64,000 bases of DNA from the NCBI GenBank assembly GCA_004794785.1, contig SJOL01010174.1:356596-420595 (forward strand), in the 5' to 3' direction. The notes under the pieces are model-generated. The model was given only the letters and a program-made list of their open reading frames with translations, did not search any database and was not told the origin of the DNA. Shown here in pieces: positions 1 through 8,376 of the stretch. This stretch comes from Opisthorchis felineus. Lineage: Eukaryota; Platyhelminthes; Trematoda; Opisthorchiida; Opisthorchiidae. Made by a program: the position numbers and the translations under genes. Positions within the stretch are counted from its first letter, which is position 1. Each line of letters opens with the position of its first letter.

Positions 1-1562
1 GCGGATAAAGCGTGGAACGAACTGGCACAAATGGTGACTCTCAGGTTCTGCACTGTACGCCCGCCGGTTTGTTCCAACTGATTAATCACAGTCGGTCTTT
101 TCTTGAAGCATATATCGACACAATTCATTGATGCCACGGGAAGCGGACAAAGAGTTCAACCGATTTAGATAAAAATTTTCAGATTTGGCAAACAGGCCAT
201 AGACTTATCCCAGCGGATATGTCCTCTCGGACACATCTGATACTACGATTCACAGCACAGTATTCAAGAAAGGTTATTAATAATCCAGTCTGTAATAATT
301 CGCGGTTCTCACTGGCTTTCAAGCATTCAAAGTTGGGGTCTTCGGGCAAAATACACTGATCCAGCCTACTTATGAGAGTGTGAGTAGTTAAACAATACAA
401 AGGGTCTCACTCACGCTTTATCGGCCGTTTTATTGCTCCTGCTCGAGTGGATATTACTTTACTGAGATATCAACTACCTTGCTGCCAGCAATCTGGTTTG
501 TGGGTGACGTCATTTTGACGTCATTCTTAATCATATTTAGGAAAGAAATTGGGTCTATTCTTTGATTCATTGCATTTTATGTAAATGGACGCTTCAAATC
601 TGCTGCTTGACAACACTGGACCCTATGTTACTCAAACCTTTGTGCTATCGAGAAATTTCACAACAGTTTTCCATATTATCCTACAATACCATGACACCAA
701 GATATTTCCCTGCTTCCTGGCTTGAAGTCTTTGTTCGGGCGCTGTTCACAACTATGGTTTATCAGCAAAATATAGTTGTATAGACAGAATAAACGATGTA
801 ATCTGAACTGACACCATGTCGCCGAAGCTGGAGCTTCACTGATGCGAAAGAAGAATTTACCTCTCTCTTGGTTTGTAAGACTTGAAGTGATGCCATACGG
901 TGACTTTGACCATGGAAGACAAAACGGTATGGAGTGAAAAACACAGTGTCATTGGTCGATAGGTCGCTAATGCACGCGGTGCACATGGGTGGTAGAACCC
1001 ACGAACTGTGGCATGGGTTACGGGTATCGCTAATGTATCCGGTGACGCAGTCACCAGCGCGGAAGCAACGGCCGTTTATGGTGTCACGTCAGACCACTGG
1101 GCGTAGAGTGCGCCAGGCCCCGTTCCAAAGATAAGATAAACGTAGCTTCAGGTGTTGCTAACATACCTAGCAGTTCCACGGGAGGTCTAATTAATTTCGG
1201 TGCGAGTGCTAAGGTCATGGAATCAACCTGTTATGACAACATTCCGTATCAAGTGGGTGATAAGCTGTTGTATTAGTTCCATAGTCATCATGACAAAAAA
1301 TTGATGATTGGCTGACCCATCTGACCCATCAGCTTTAGGTAGGATTCGAATGAATTCGAATGGTACCTGCTGTGCGGCCTTTAATCGGCCAACCAAATAA
1401 CACTTCTCAAAGGAACGTATTTTTTTCTCAAAAAGAAGATTATGATGATCAACCTAAGCCAAAGAAAATCATCGTGTGCTATAGAAGCTCAACACGGTGT
1501 TCGACGTCGCAAATTCAAAGGAAACTATTTGAAACTGATTGATAAGTCATCATTTTAGAAGG
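1..1562. other. upstream stretch with no recognised gene
   Basis: Only short open frames occur here and none resembles a known family. A tiny tandem (ATTCGAATGA followed by ATTCGAATGG) lies near 1347-1361. I see no exon, RNA gene or identifiable repeat before the terminal repeat of PLE-1 begins at about 1563. Confidence 0.5.
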
Positions 1563-1687
1563 GTCTGGTAAACGATTGGTGTTTTTTTAGCTGGGCGACG
1601 TTTCTTTATGACACGAAAGCTTATTTAGGTCAAATGAATAGTTTATCAAGGAGGCCGAGTTTCAAGGCAGACAGAGAATCAATCAGC
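1563..1687 (+). repeat. PLE-1 terminal repeat (PLTR), low-coordinate copy
   Basis: This 125-nt block aligns along its length with the reverse complement of 5719-5843. Shared landmarks in order are TGGTAAAC, the segment AGCTGGGCRACGTTTC (1589-1604 here), AAGCTT, and TTTCAAGGC...GAGAATCA. It lies beyond the C-terminal end of the minus-strand PLE-1 reading, which is where a downstream Penelope terminal repeat belongs. The two copies are clearly diverged, so the element is old. Confidence 0.6.
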
Positions 1688-1939
1688 AAGATATCTTCCA
1701 ATTAGCACGCTAGATTAGTGTTTAATGTCAGTTGAAAGTTCCTGTTGGTTGGTGTGGTTGTCCAAATCTTACACTTAACCGGTTGGGGGAGATTCAATAT
1801 ATTTTTTATCGGATTTAGATTCTTGATCTTCCTACTCAAGGCGTTTCAATTGATGAGTCATACTAGGTGCTATCGGGAAATTTTGTTGGTCTGTTTGGGT
1901 TTGTAAGTGCTACAGAAATGTGGTTGGTGGGTTGTGACA

Positions 1940-2756
1940 TTACATGGAATTTTTCGGTCGGCTTGGTTCATGGATATCATTTCTGAGCTTCTTCTTTTTA
2001 TGACTCCCCTCTGCTGATAACCACCCACCACCGTGTGTCGGCTCGACCGTTCTCCACAAGCTCGCCGATTCCACGCCTTCTGCAGTATTCACACTGGGAG
2101 GCTTGGTGAGCTCCACCGCCCCGGTCCTCAGTCTCTGTGGCGTGAACCGTTGTGCCCTCCTCAAAGATTAAACACTTTCAAGATTTATTTTTTGTCTCAT
2201 GTCCAGTGCACATTCCGCTATTGCTGAGTCGATCAGCAACACTCGATATATGTAGTCCATTTGTGGCCTGTTTATTTTTCTCCCGTGCTCGCCGATTCTC
2301 GTGTGAATTTCGCGAGCTGTCTGTCTTAGTGCAGGCGTTGCATTTAATTTTATGGACACATTTGCTAGTTCTAATCAATTGGAGGCTATCCTTCAATTGC
2401 ACTAGTGCACAACGCAGTGTGTTTGCCTTCTGGAATGCTACGCTTATTTTAACCGTGTTTAGAATCCTTAGAAGGACTTCGGATATTCGTGTTTTCTATG
2501 GAACAACAATCCATTTCCTATTGGATTTTGCCAAGGTACCAATACCCTTCTTAACTGAAGCCTAATCAAGCTAGCTGGATATCCGGCATTCCAAAGTTTG
2601 TTCTTTACTTCACTTTTGGCCGCTCTTTGACAAACCGATTCTGTACACAGGGCCCTTACTCGGCTAAATATTACTGAGGTGATACTATCCAATAACGATT
2701 TAGGTTGGACAGGTGGGTAGTTCATAATCACCCCACTACCAGTTGGCTCCTGATAC
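1940..2756 (-). pseudogene. PLE-1 reverse transcriptase end plus GIY-YIG endonuclease remnant
   Basis: This is the downstream half of PLE-1. From 2758 down to 2468 one open frame carries YQEPTGSG (matching the YRKPT-type block of Penelope RTs) and RVRALCTESV...NAGYPASLI, typical of the region after the palm. From 2402 to 2168 the endonuclease appears in two overlapping frames: KCVHKIKCNAC (the GIY-YIG entry) in one and IHTRIGEHGRKIN, then DSAIAECALDMRQKINLE in the other, so at least one frameshift separates them. The frame at 2164-1940 has SVNTAEGVESASLWRTV, like the C-terminal tails of these proteins. Not functional. Confidence 0.7.
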
Positions 2757-2765
2757 ATTGTGGTT
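2757..2765. repeat. 9-bp target site duplication, left copy
   Basis: ATTGTGGTT here is repeated exactly at 4192-4200. The two copies bracket PLE-2 and also bracket the break in the PLE-1 reverse transcriptase reading, as expected of a duplicated insertion site. Confidence 0.7.
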
Positions 2766-2944
2766 CATTGGTGTTGATCAGGTGGCTGTTGATCTGTTCG
2801 CCGGCTTGGTAATTGGGTTGCAAACTTTTCGTCACCATACGATGAGACATCATCAGTGCGCAGTTGGGTGGGTACTTCTTCCTTGCCTGGGTGCGTTTAT
2901 ATAGCATTTGAAGACTATCTGTTATTTTCTAATGTGATTGGCTA
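2766..2944 (+). repeat. PLE-2 terminal repeat, low-coordinate arm
   Basis: This 179-nt arm matches the reverse complement of 3973-4152 with about ten differences, including two single-base indels near the start. Landmarks are TTGATCAGGTGGCTGTTGAT, CGCAGTTGGGTGGGTA and TTTATATAGCATTTGAAGAC. The match stops abruptly at the GATTGGCT end near 2944. Confidence 0.85.
2827..2856 (-). ncRNA. hammerhead-ribozyme-like core in a PLE-2 terminal repeat (degenerate)
   Basis: On the minus strand CTGATGA (2856-2850) is followed by a short potential stem II closed by GTC/GAC and then GAAA (2830-2827). This is the same layout as the partner arm at 4060-4089, in sense orientation with PLE-2. The stem III and cleavage-site bases (AGTTTGCAA) do not give a clear NUH site, so self-cleavage is doubtful. 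Confidence 0.35.
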
Positions 2945-2990
2945 TTCGGTGGTAACGATTTTCGTGAATCTGTTGACCCGTTTGTTATCT

Positions 2991-3119
2991 TTGTTGCGTT
3001 GTGGTCTGCGTTCCTTTGTTCTGATCGGTTATCCCAACGACTTCTATTTTTAGTAGTTTGTTCTCTGACCTTGATTTGCGTTGCGTTGTGGTCTGACCTT
3101 CTCGAGCTTGATCGGTTGG
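2991..3119 (+). repeat. two imperfect tandem copies of a roughly 42-bp unit
   Basis: TTGCGTTGTGGTCTG followed about 17 bases later by TGATCGGTT occurs at 2994-3030, and again, with small changes, at about 3081-3117. This lies in the non-coding tail between the PLE-2 endonuclease and its terminal repeat. Confidence 0.4.
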
Positions 3120-3256
3120 TTGTACCGCCCTATTTTCTCCATTGTAACGGTCAGTGTCCCTGCGTCCGGCGGTCAATTTGGTGCTTTGGTTTATTGGTTG
3201 GGCGCCTCCTCCGATCAAATTGATGTGTCCGTTTGAATGGGGCTTTCCTGCCTCTC

Positions 3257-3972
3257 TTATGAGTTCCTCGTCTGGTTACTTTTGCAGCTCAAAGCTCCGT
3301 GGTTCTGGCGTTTTCTTGCTCTTAGTGGTTGGTAAATGAGATCAATTTCGATAGATTTGTTGATAGCTTCTTCGGTGGAGTACCACGCTTCCGTGAATTC
3401 ACGTTCTTTCTTCCTTCTTGCTTGAGCCAATACGTGAACGCCGCTCAAGTCGAACTGGTGTCCCTCCTGATCTTTGTGTACGGAGATGAGGGAAAATTGA
3501 TCGTGTCTTTCAGTGGCGAGCTTGTGTTCATCTATTCTGGTGGGGAGCTTCCTTCCCGTTTGTCATATATACCGTTTGTCGCAGTCCTTGCATTGGATCC
3601 TGTGTATGACATTGTTCTTCGTCATTGGATCCATTTTCCCTTTTGGTCTTGATAGGGTCCTCCTCAAAGTGTTCGCAGGCTTGTAAGCGACCGCTGTATT
3701 GTGCTGTCGTAAAAGCCTTGCCGGCTTTTCAGCGGTGTTCTTGAGGTATGGGAGTGTAACTCGTTTGCTTCCATTTTGTGCTGTTGCATCGCTCGTATTT
3801 GGCTTCCTGAGTGATCTCCAAATGAAATTCCTTGGGTATTCATTTTTCTGAAACAACTTGTATAGGCGGTTTTCATATTTGATCTTGGATTCTGTTGTGC
3901 TACAGCGTGTCTCGACCCGCTGAAAAGTGTCCGAATGCTGATGATCACAAAAGTGTGGACGACGTCTCAAGT
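3257..3972 (-). pseudogene. PLE-2 RT end and GIY-YIG endonuclease fragment
   Basis: The minus-strand frame is open from the terminal repeat through ENRLYKLFQKNEYP (the post-palm RT block) to HRIQCKDCDKRYI, the start of the GIY-YIG nuclease. A single TGA near 3563 falls where the glycine of the YIG motif is expected. In the same frame it continues with QTGRKLPTRIDEHKLA, then HVLAQARRKKEREFTEAW, to a stop near 3257. The nuclease would nick target DNA to prime reverse transcription. The RT fingers and palm are absent. Apart from that one nonsense codon the preserved part reads well, so the copy is fairly young but inactive. Confidence 0.75.
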
Positions 3973-4152
3973 AGCCAATCACGTTAGAAGATAACAGATA
4001 GTCTTCAAATGCTATATAAACGCACCCAGGCAAGGAAGAATTACCCACCCAACTGCGCACTGATGATGTCTCCTCGCATGGTGACGAAACGTTTGCAAGC
4101 CAATTGCCAAGCTCGGCGAACAGATCAACAGCCACCTGATCAACAACCAATA
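3973..4152 (-). repeat. PLE-2 terminal repeat, high-coordinate inverted arm
   Basis: This arm is the inverted partner of 2766-2944. Together they form a near-perfect hairpin-capable pair with a spacer of about 1.03 kb. An apparent plus-strand open frame here (4009-4278) falls in the repeat and is not treated as a gene. Confidence 0.85.
4060..4089 (+). ncRNA. hammerhead-ribozyme-like core in a PLE-2 terminal repeat (degenerate)
   Basis: CTGATGA (4060-4066) and GAAA (4086-4089) are separated by a potential stem II. GTC (4068-4070) pairs with GAC (4083-4085), then a T-T mismatch, then CC (4072-4073) with GG (4080-4081), around a TCGCAT loop. One extra T sits before the stem. The sequence after GAAA (CGTTTGCAAG) gives a possible one-pair stem III, but CA where a UH cleavage site would be needed. 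Hammerhead motifs are known in terminal repeats of Penelope-like elements. Activity here is unlikely without changes. Confidence 0.4.
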
Positions 4153-4191
4153 AACTCACCCGAGCTACCAATATTTCAACACATTACCAGG

Positions 4192-4200
4192 ATTGTGGTT
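4192..4200. repeat. 9-bp target site duplication, right copy
   Basis: An exact ATTGTGGTT, the partner of 2757-2765. Immediately beyond it (4201 upward) the PLE-1 reverse transcriptase reading resumes on the minus strand. Confidence 0.7.
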
Positions 4201-4920
4201 TTAGCTTCCCACCGACGTTATAAGCCATGCAGTCTAAGAAGGGTATTGTGTCCGAAGTTTCCACTATCTCCATACTGAATCTGATGTGGGGATCAGATAT
4301 GGGTGATTCAGATAGTTGTAAAACTCAACGAACTTGTATCATTTATACACGACGGAAGTCTCATTTACATAAGGGTAAAATATTTTGGGTGGGTGCGGGT
4401 GACCGGTCAAATTATTTTATGGAAATCTTCCGTTAAAGTTTTTTCTACAAATTTTGGGATATTGGAGATTCGATAGCTAGACCTCGGTCGTGACCATAAA
4501 CCATAGTATTAGAAGCGAACTGCGTAAGATGCAGACGTGTTTTGCGCATTCTACTATTTCACCTACCGTAAGCTGTGTCTGTTTTGAAAGGGCGGTGTCT
4601 GCTAGTAGCATTCGCTTGGTTGATTCTATAGTCCCTCTTGGAATATTAGTATAAAATTAATTGATATCGAGGCTCAAAAGGACGTCAGCTGGTTCCATGG
4701 GACAACCAGCTAATTTGTTGGAGAAGTCATGTGAATACGTAATATAAGTACTAGATTTTCCGGTGAGTAGAATACCTTCCAAGAATCTGGACAGCTCGTG
4801 TGGTTGGGAGACTATTCCGTCAACTATCGGTTTCACGAAGACATCCGCTTTATGGATTTTTAGTAGGCCATGGGCGGATTGCAATTTAATGGCAAAGCCG
4901 ATATCGCTTACCTTACCCTA
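4192..4920 (-). pseudogene. PLE-1 reverse transcriptase finger/palm remnant
   Basis: On the minus strand the frame from about 4920 reads HGLLKIHKADVFVKPIVDG and LSRFLEGIL, then SLDIN, a TAA stop, FYTNIPRGTI and LTVGEIVECAK. These blocks have the spacing of Penelope RT motifs. Lower down, a frame-shifted GTATAAATGATAC near 4345 looks like a decayed YVDD catalytic site. HIRFSMEI...IPFLDCM follows near 4290-4230, ending at the PLE-2 insertion. The enzyme would copy element RNA at a nicked target. Stops and shifts make it non-functional. Confidence 0.7.
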
Positions 4921-5370
4921 AATGGTCTATCGTGAACGGAAAATACCTGCCTGCTTCAACATTACTCCGCTCAGCTGGTTCGACATTGGGAACTCCTGGG
5001 TGTTGGGAGTTAAGAACGGTAATAATATCTACTCGTAGCTTCTCTGTCCCCATTAAATGAAGTTTTGGCGATGGATCCAATGATGGAAATTATTTCTTTC
5101 GCACTTATAACCTCTCTACTTACCGAGAAAATCAAACCCTCCCCCAACAAACTGCGATTTCCTCACATAGCTGTCTGCATGATAAATTTACCACAGTAGC
5201 CAAAATAACTATCTATCTTTACAGTATTGTCCTTGGATGGATTTCACCTCTGTCAATTTAGTGTTGAGTCACTGAGAGTTTGCAGGAGAGAGCACGGTTT
5301 GAAGATCTCGGGTGAACCGACTAGCGAGGCTACTGATATCACATGAACCCTGAATAGTAAATAAGATCCT

Positions 5371-5583
5371 CTACTTGAGGAACGACTTGGCAGCTGAGAA
5401 GACTATTCGGCCAGAAGCGAGTGACGTATCGGGTGGCTTAATCAGTAAAGGCATGGGGAATAAGTTGTGCTCCAAGCATCTTTTATTAAATGCGCAATGG
5501 TTTTCCATTTTTGCCACCAACCTCGTTAAGCGAGTGTGGTCACCTTCACAATTTTCGAACACATGGTCCCCAGTTACTTCCAA
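5371..5583 (-). pseudogene. probable PLE-1 N-terminal domain remnant
   Basis: A minus-strand frame of about 70 codons contains FNKRCLEHNLFPMPLLIKPP, which resembles the N-terminal region ahead of Penelope RTs, where a short basic motif precedes a conserved PxxLxxK segment. It lies in the right place and orientation relative to the RT part. The stretch between 5371 and 4920 is too decayed to read. Similarity is by recollection of the family only. Confidence 0.45.
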
Positions 5584-5634
5584 TCAAATGAAAAATTTTG
5601 GGAACCCATTGAGCAGTCATCATTTCAGATGGTG

Positions 5635-5697
5635 GTTTTTTAGCTGGGCAACGTTTCGCTTCTGACACAAAATTTTCGCCAGGCCAAGTAAATAGGG
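5635..5697 (+). repeat. partial PLE-1 terminal repeat in direct orientation
   Basis: This short copy carries AGCTGGGCAACGTTTC at 5642-5657 and continues like 1581-1642 up to AAATAG. It has the same orientation as the 1563-1687 copy and is opposite to 5719-5843. A partial terminal repeat next to an inverted one at the 5' end is a usual Penelope configuration. Confidence 0.55.
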
Positions 5698-5718
5698 TAC
5701 CAATTTTGAAGAGATTTT

Positions 5719-5843
5719 CTTAGTGATTCTCCGTTCGCCTTGAAAATCGGCCAACCTGGCTAAATATTTATTTGATCTGACGAAGCTTTTGCATCAAGGA
5801 GAAACGTTGCCCAGCTAAAAAAGAACACCGATTGTTTACCACA
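5719..5843 (-). repeat. PLE-1 terminal repeat, high-coordinate inverted copy
   Basis: This is the reverse complement partner of 1563-1687. Its segment 5801-5822 is a perfect 22-bp inverted match to 5636-5657. It forms the upstream boundary of the minus-strand PLE-1. Confidence 0.6.
5777..5804 (+). ncRNA. hammerhead-ribozyme-like core in a PLE-1 terminal repeat (degenerate)
   Basis: CTGACGA (5777-5783, fitting CUGANGA) is followed by a potential GCTT/AAG stem and GAAA at 5801-5804. The matching positions of the other two PLE-1 repeats, both on the minus strand, read CTGGCGA (5682-5676) before GAAA (5657-5654), and a more decayed CTAAATA before GAAA (1604-1601). The recurrence in the same place suggests an ancestral ribozyme. 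A cleavage site is not clear. Confidence 0.35.
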
Positions 5844-7559
5844 TCATTCCTTCACAGATTTCTTTTTAGTGAAAATCAGCGCAAATTCAAGCGCCTCATT
5901 AAGCGAAGAATGCGTGCTACATTTTTGCCTTTTTCCGTCTCTAGGCTCAGTCATCTGGAGTGTATGGAGCAATATGCCCAGCGCCATAATCATCAGATGT
6001 TTTCCTAAATGTGGCTTGGGTGGACTGATGAGTCTCGGGAAGTCTGCTGATGTTATCGCAATCTGTGCGACTGATGATTCGGCGTTAATTTTGTTGAGCT
6101 TACTGCATTAAGCGCACACAGTCATTGGTAATCTATCATTTTTATTAACAGTTGTTTTGCTAGATCACCTGTAGAATTCCGCTAAATTCTGAATGGAAGG
6201 CGAAGGGGATGTAAAATAGGACGTAGACAAGTCGGCCGTAACATTGAATATTGCAATACATCAATCATTCTTGGTTTAAGACTTTACAACCCAGTCACAC
6301 TGAAACAGGTTTCTAGGTCAAGTAGCTATTCTGAAATACCGAAAACTTCAAGAAACGTATCAAAGAAGGAACAGCTCGTTTCCAACTGTTTTGTTGACTA
6401 TCTTTTTAACCAAATATTTTTTACCTCTTGTTTCAATTGCCTGCGTGGGACATTATCCGGTCGATAACGCTGCTTCTACCCTCCTAGAAGTGAGATTTTT
6501 TTTAATTTTACGATATGTCCACCCCTGAAAGAAGATACTGTACTGATGGATTCTTCGTCAGTGTTCAACTAAATCATATCCTTTTTTGGTATAAAGCCGT
6601 ACATCAGGCACAGCAACATTAACTACTCAAACGAAGTTATAGTACCACCAGACATGTATACGTTATGAACAGTTCACTGTATGTTCGCCATAATTCTGAC
6701 AATAAGATAAGAATTTTTCGCCGAACTGCGTCACCGTGCCGCTGTTGCCACAGTCAGGAATCACTTAGCACCGGTCTAAGTAGATGAGTTGAAATGTCAT
6801 TTCGACGAATTTCTTTGGTGGCCACGACAGATTTCAATGTAACTTTCCACCATTCATTCTGATAAATTCTTAAAATAGAGAAATTGAAGGTCGTGTCCCA
6901 TCAAACAGGTAAGCAGCACCCAATATCAACATAGGTTCATCATATTACATTATTGATGTTTTCATCGGTAGATATGACGAAAGATCCCACTTCGAGGTCA
7001 CTTCAGAAAAGTTAAGATTTATTTCATTTAGAGTTACCAGCACCCATCAAGTTTTTCCATTTGCGTAAATCATGCAACCTTGTGGCGAATGTACTCAGGA
7101 TCTCATCTGTTGGTACTGTTATCTTTCCTTCAGTGATTTGTGTGTTGATGCTGACATCTAAAATCGGGGTTTTTTTATAGTGGAAGTAAATTATTTGAAA
7201 AGTCAAGCAGTTGCGACAGAGATTCTGAAAGTGGATGTTCATTGCATCCTGAAAACGAAATATCGAACGTTTCCACGTTTTCACAGCACGAACTAAAAAC
7301 TGCATCCCGAAGACGCACAAAACTATCAAAAATGTGGATAATTTGGCGCAATTGTTAATCGGACAATTCATGGGCACCGAATTCTGACCTCTTTACTGTC
7401 AGAAGTTTAAAATTAAATTTGTGTAACCACATTTAGATCAATAGGTCGCTATTTTTTGGACAAGGTTTCACCATACGTTATCGATCGCATTAGGACATCA
7501 GGCTATGTCCTTAACAGTAGAATTGGTGAAAATCGCCAGCCCATTATTCTGACACCAAA
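5844..7559. other. intergenic stretch with no recognised gene
   Basis: The longest open frame is 117 codons on the minus strand (7377-7024). It has no recognisable motif and lysine- and isoleucine-rich composition typical of random AT-rich DNA. I see no exon, RNA gene or transposon signature. Confidence 0.4.
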
Positions 7560-8240
7560 GGAGCACACAAAATTATCCTCAACCCCGGTGCAGTCTACGC
7601 AAATGCGAGCGCACACACACCATTTTGCGTGCTTGTTACCGCCATCCCGGCACGGGATTTTGGGTGGTTTTCTTTCATTGTGCTGCACACTGTGACATTT
7701 CAACCATGGTGGGACAGACATGCATCGCATTGGATGTGTCAGAAGAACGGAGGAACCGGCGGGCGTTTGGACGGAGGTTGGCAAACACAAATCTCAACTG
7801 TCGGCACGTACGTAGGCACACACGCCAATGAACTGCTTTCGAGGTCGGATGAACCTCAGGCGTACACGCCGCGTTTATATCGGCTAACCAAGCCTTAGGG
7901 AGGAGTGCAAACAACATCACACACGAGTCAGGCAATATTCCTATACAAGCGTACACTGAATAGTGGTGTCCACGCGCTTCACATTCCTTCGCTGTCCGCC
8001 GTTTTCATTTTCTGATCGTTCGTCGCTGACTGCCCTTACTCTAACCAACTTATCACTACTAATAGTGGTGAACTTTCGCGTGCGCGTGAGAGCCACAGGA
8101 AATTCTATTGACAAAACACGCTTTGATCGATCAAAGTGTGAACACCACACAAGACGGCCAACCGGCCTTGTGAACAGATTAATGTTTGTTGGTGTTGCTG
8201 TCACTGATCCTGTTGACACAACGTAGCCTTCCATAGAGCT
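7560..8240. promoter_or_regulatory. CpG-rich block, candidate junctophilin promoter or 5' leader
   Basis: This interval is much richer in G+C and CpG dinucleotides than its surroundings, with runs such as CGGCGGGCG, GTACACGCCGCG and TTTCGCGTGCGCGTG. It ends about 140 bases before the junctophilin start codon. A weak TTATAT lies near 7873, but no convincing TATA box or initiator can be fixed. Flatworm genomes are little methylated, so a CpG island is not by itself strong evidence of a promoter; a GC-rich repeat is the alternative. Confidence 0.35.
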
Positions 8241-8376
8241 ATGTATCGGAAGGCTGAACTCGATATTTACTTCTTCAGAACAAGGTGATTCTTTACAAAA
8301 AACCGTGGACTGGTTTCGTTAAAAGACCAGTCAAATTATTCCGTTTTTGTATTCTCAACCGGTAGAAAGATATTTT
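8241..8376 (+). other. 5' leader region before the junctophilin start codon
   Basis: An in-frame TAA at 8320-8322 precedes the ATG at 8377 with no other in-frame ATG between, which fixes the start. A pyrimidine-rich run ends in ...CCGGTAG at 8365, eleven bases before the ATG. It could be a 3' splice site, either for an upstream leader exon or for spliced-leader trans-splicing, which trematodes use. This is untested. Confidence 0.35.

Larger units (their letters stand above)
2766..4191 (-). mobile_element. PLE-2: 5'-truncated Penelope-like element nested in PLE-1
   Basis: This unit sits between two exact ATTGTGGTT copies and interrupts PLE-1. Its order on the minus strand is an inverted terminal repeat (4152-3973), the 3' part of an RT-endonuclease frame (about 3972-3257), about 310 bp of non-coding tail (3256-2945), and a terminal repeat in the opposite orientation (2944-2766). 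The terminal repeats differ at about ten of 180 positions by eye, so PLE-2 is younger than PLE-1. Only the RT end and the endonuclease are present, consistent with 5' truncation during reverse transcription, which is usual for PLEs. An inverted terminal-repeat arrangement is known for Penelope. A nonsense codon in the endonuclease suggests it is inactive. Confidence 0.75.
1563..5843 (-). mobile_element. PLE-1: decayed Penelope-like retroelement split by a nested insertion
   Basis: Read on the minus strand, the fragments follow Penelope-like element order. A probable N-terminal part is at 5583-5371 (KCLEHNLFPMPL-like context). Reverse transcriptase fingers and palm run from about 4920 to 4200, with HGLLKIHK and PIVDGIV, an SLDIN then FYTNIP block broken by an in-frame TAA at 4654-4656, a frameshifted trace of the YVDD site near 4345 and IPFLD near 4235. 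The downstream RT part is at 2758-2468 (YQEPTGSG, ARALC-like RVRALCTESV, NAGYPASL). A GIY-YIG endonuclease follows at 2402-2168 in two frames, and a C-terminal tail at 2164-1940. The reading is interrupted at 4200/2757 by PLE-2. Copies of a roughly 125-bp terminal repeat lie at 1563-1687 (+) and 5719-5843 (-). The many stops and frameshifts mean it is dead. Family assignment rests on motif recognition, with no alignment run. Confidence 0.75.

Noticed and set aside
2152..2565. Plus-strand 137-codon frame
   Set aside because: It is antisense to the PLE-1 endonuclease and RT remnants on the minus strand, which show family motifs; the plus frame shows none.
4009..4278. Plus-strand 89-codon frame
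   Set aside because: It lies mostly in the PLE-2 inverted terminal repeat; its apparent coding quality comes from repeat sequence, not from a host gene.
6020..6040. CTGATGAGTCTCGGGAAG, hammerhead-like
   Set aside because: There is no GAAA after the potential stem and no terminal-repeat context, so I do not count it with the other cores.
7024..7377. Minus-strand 117-codon frame
   Set aside because: No motif, no splice context and lysine/isoleucine-rich composition as expected from random AT-rich DNA.
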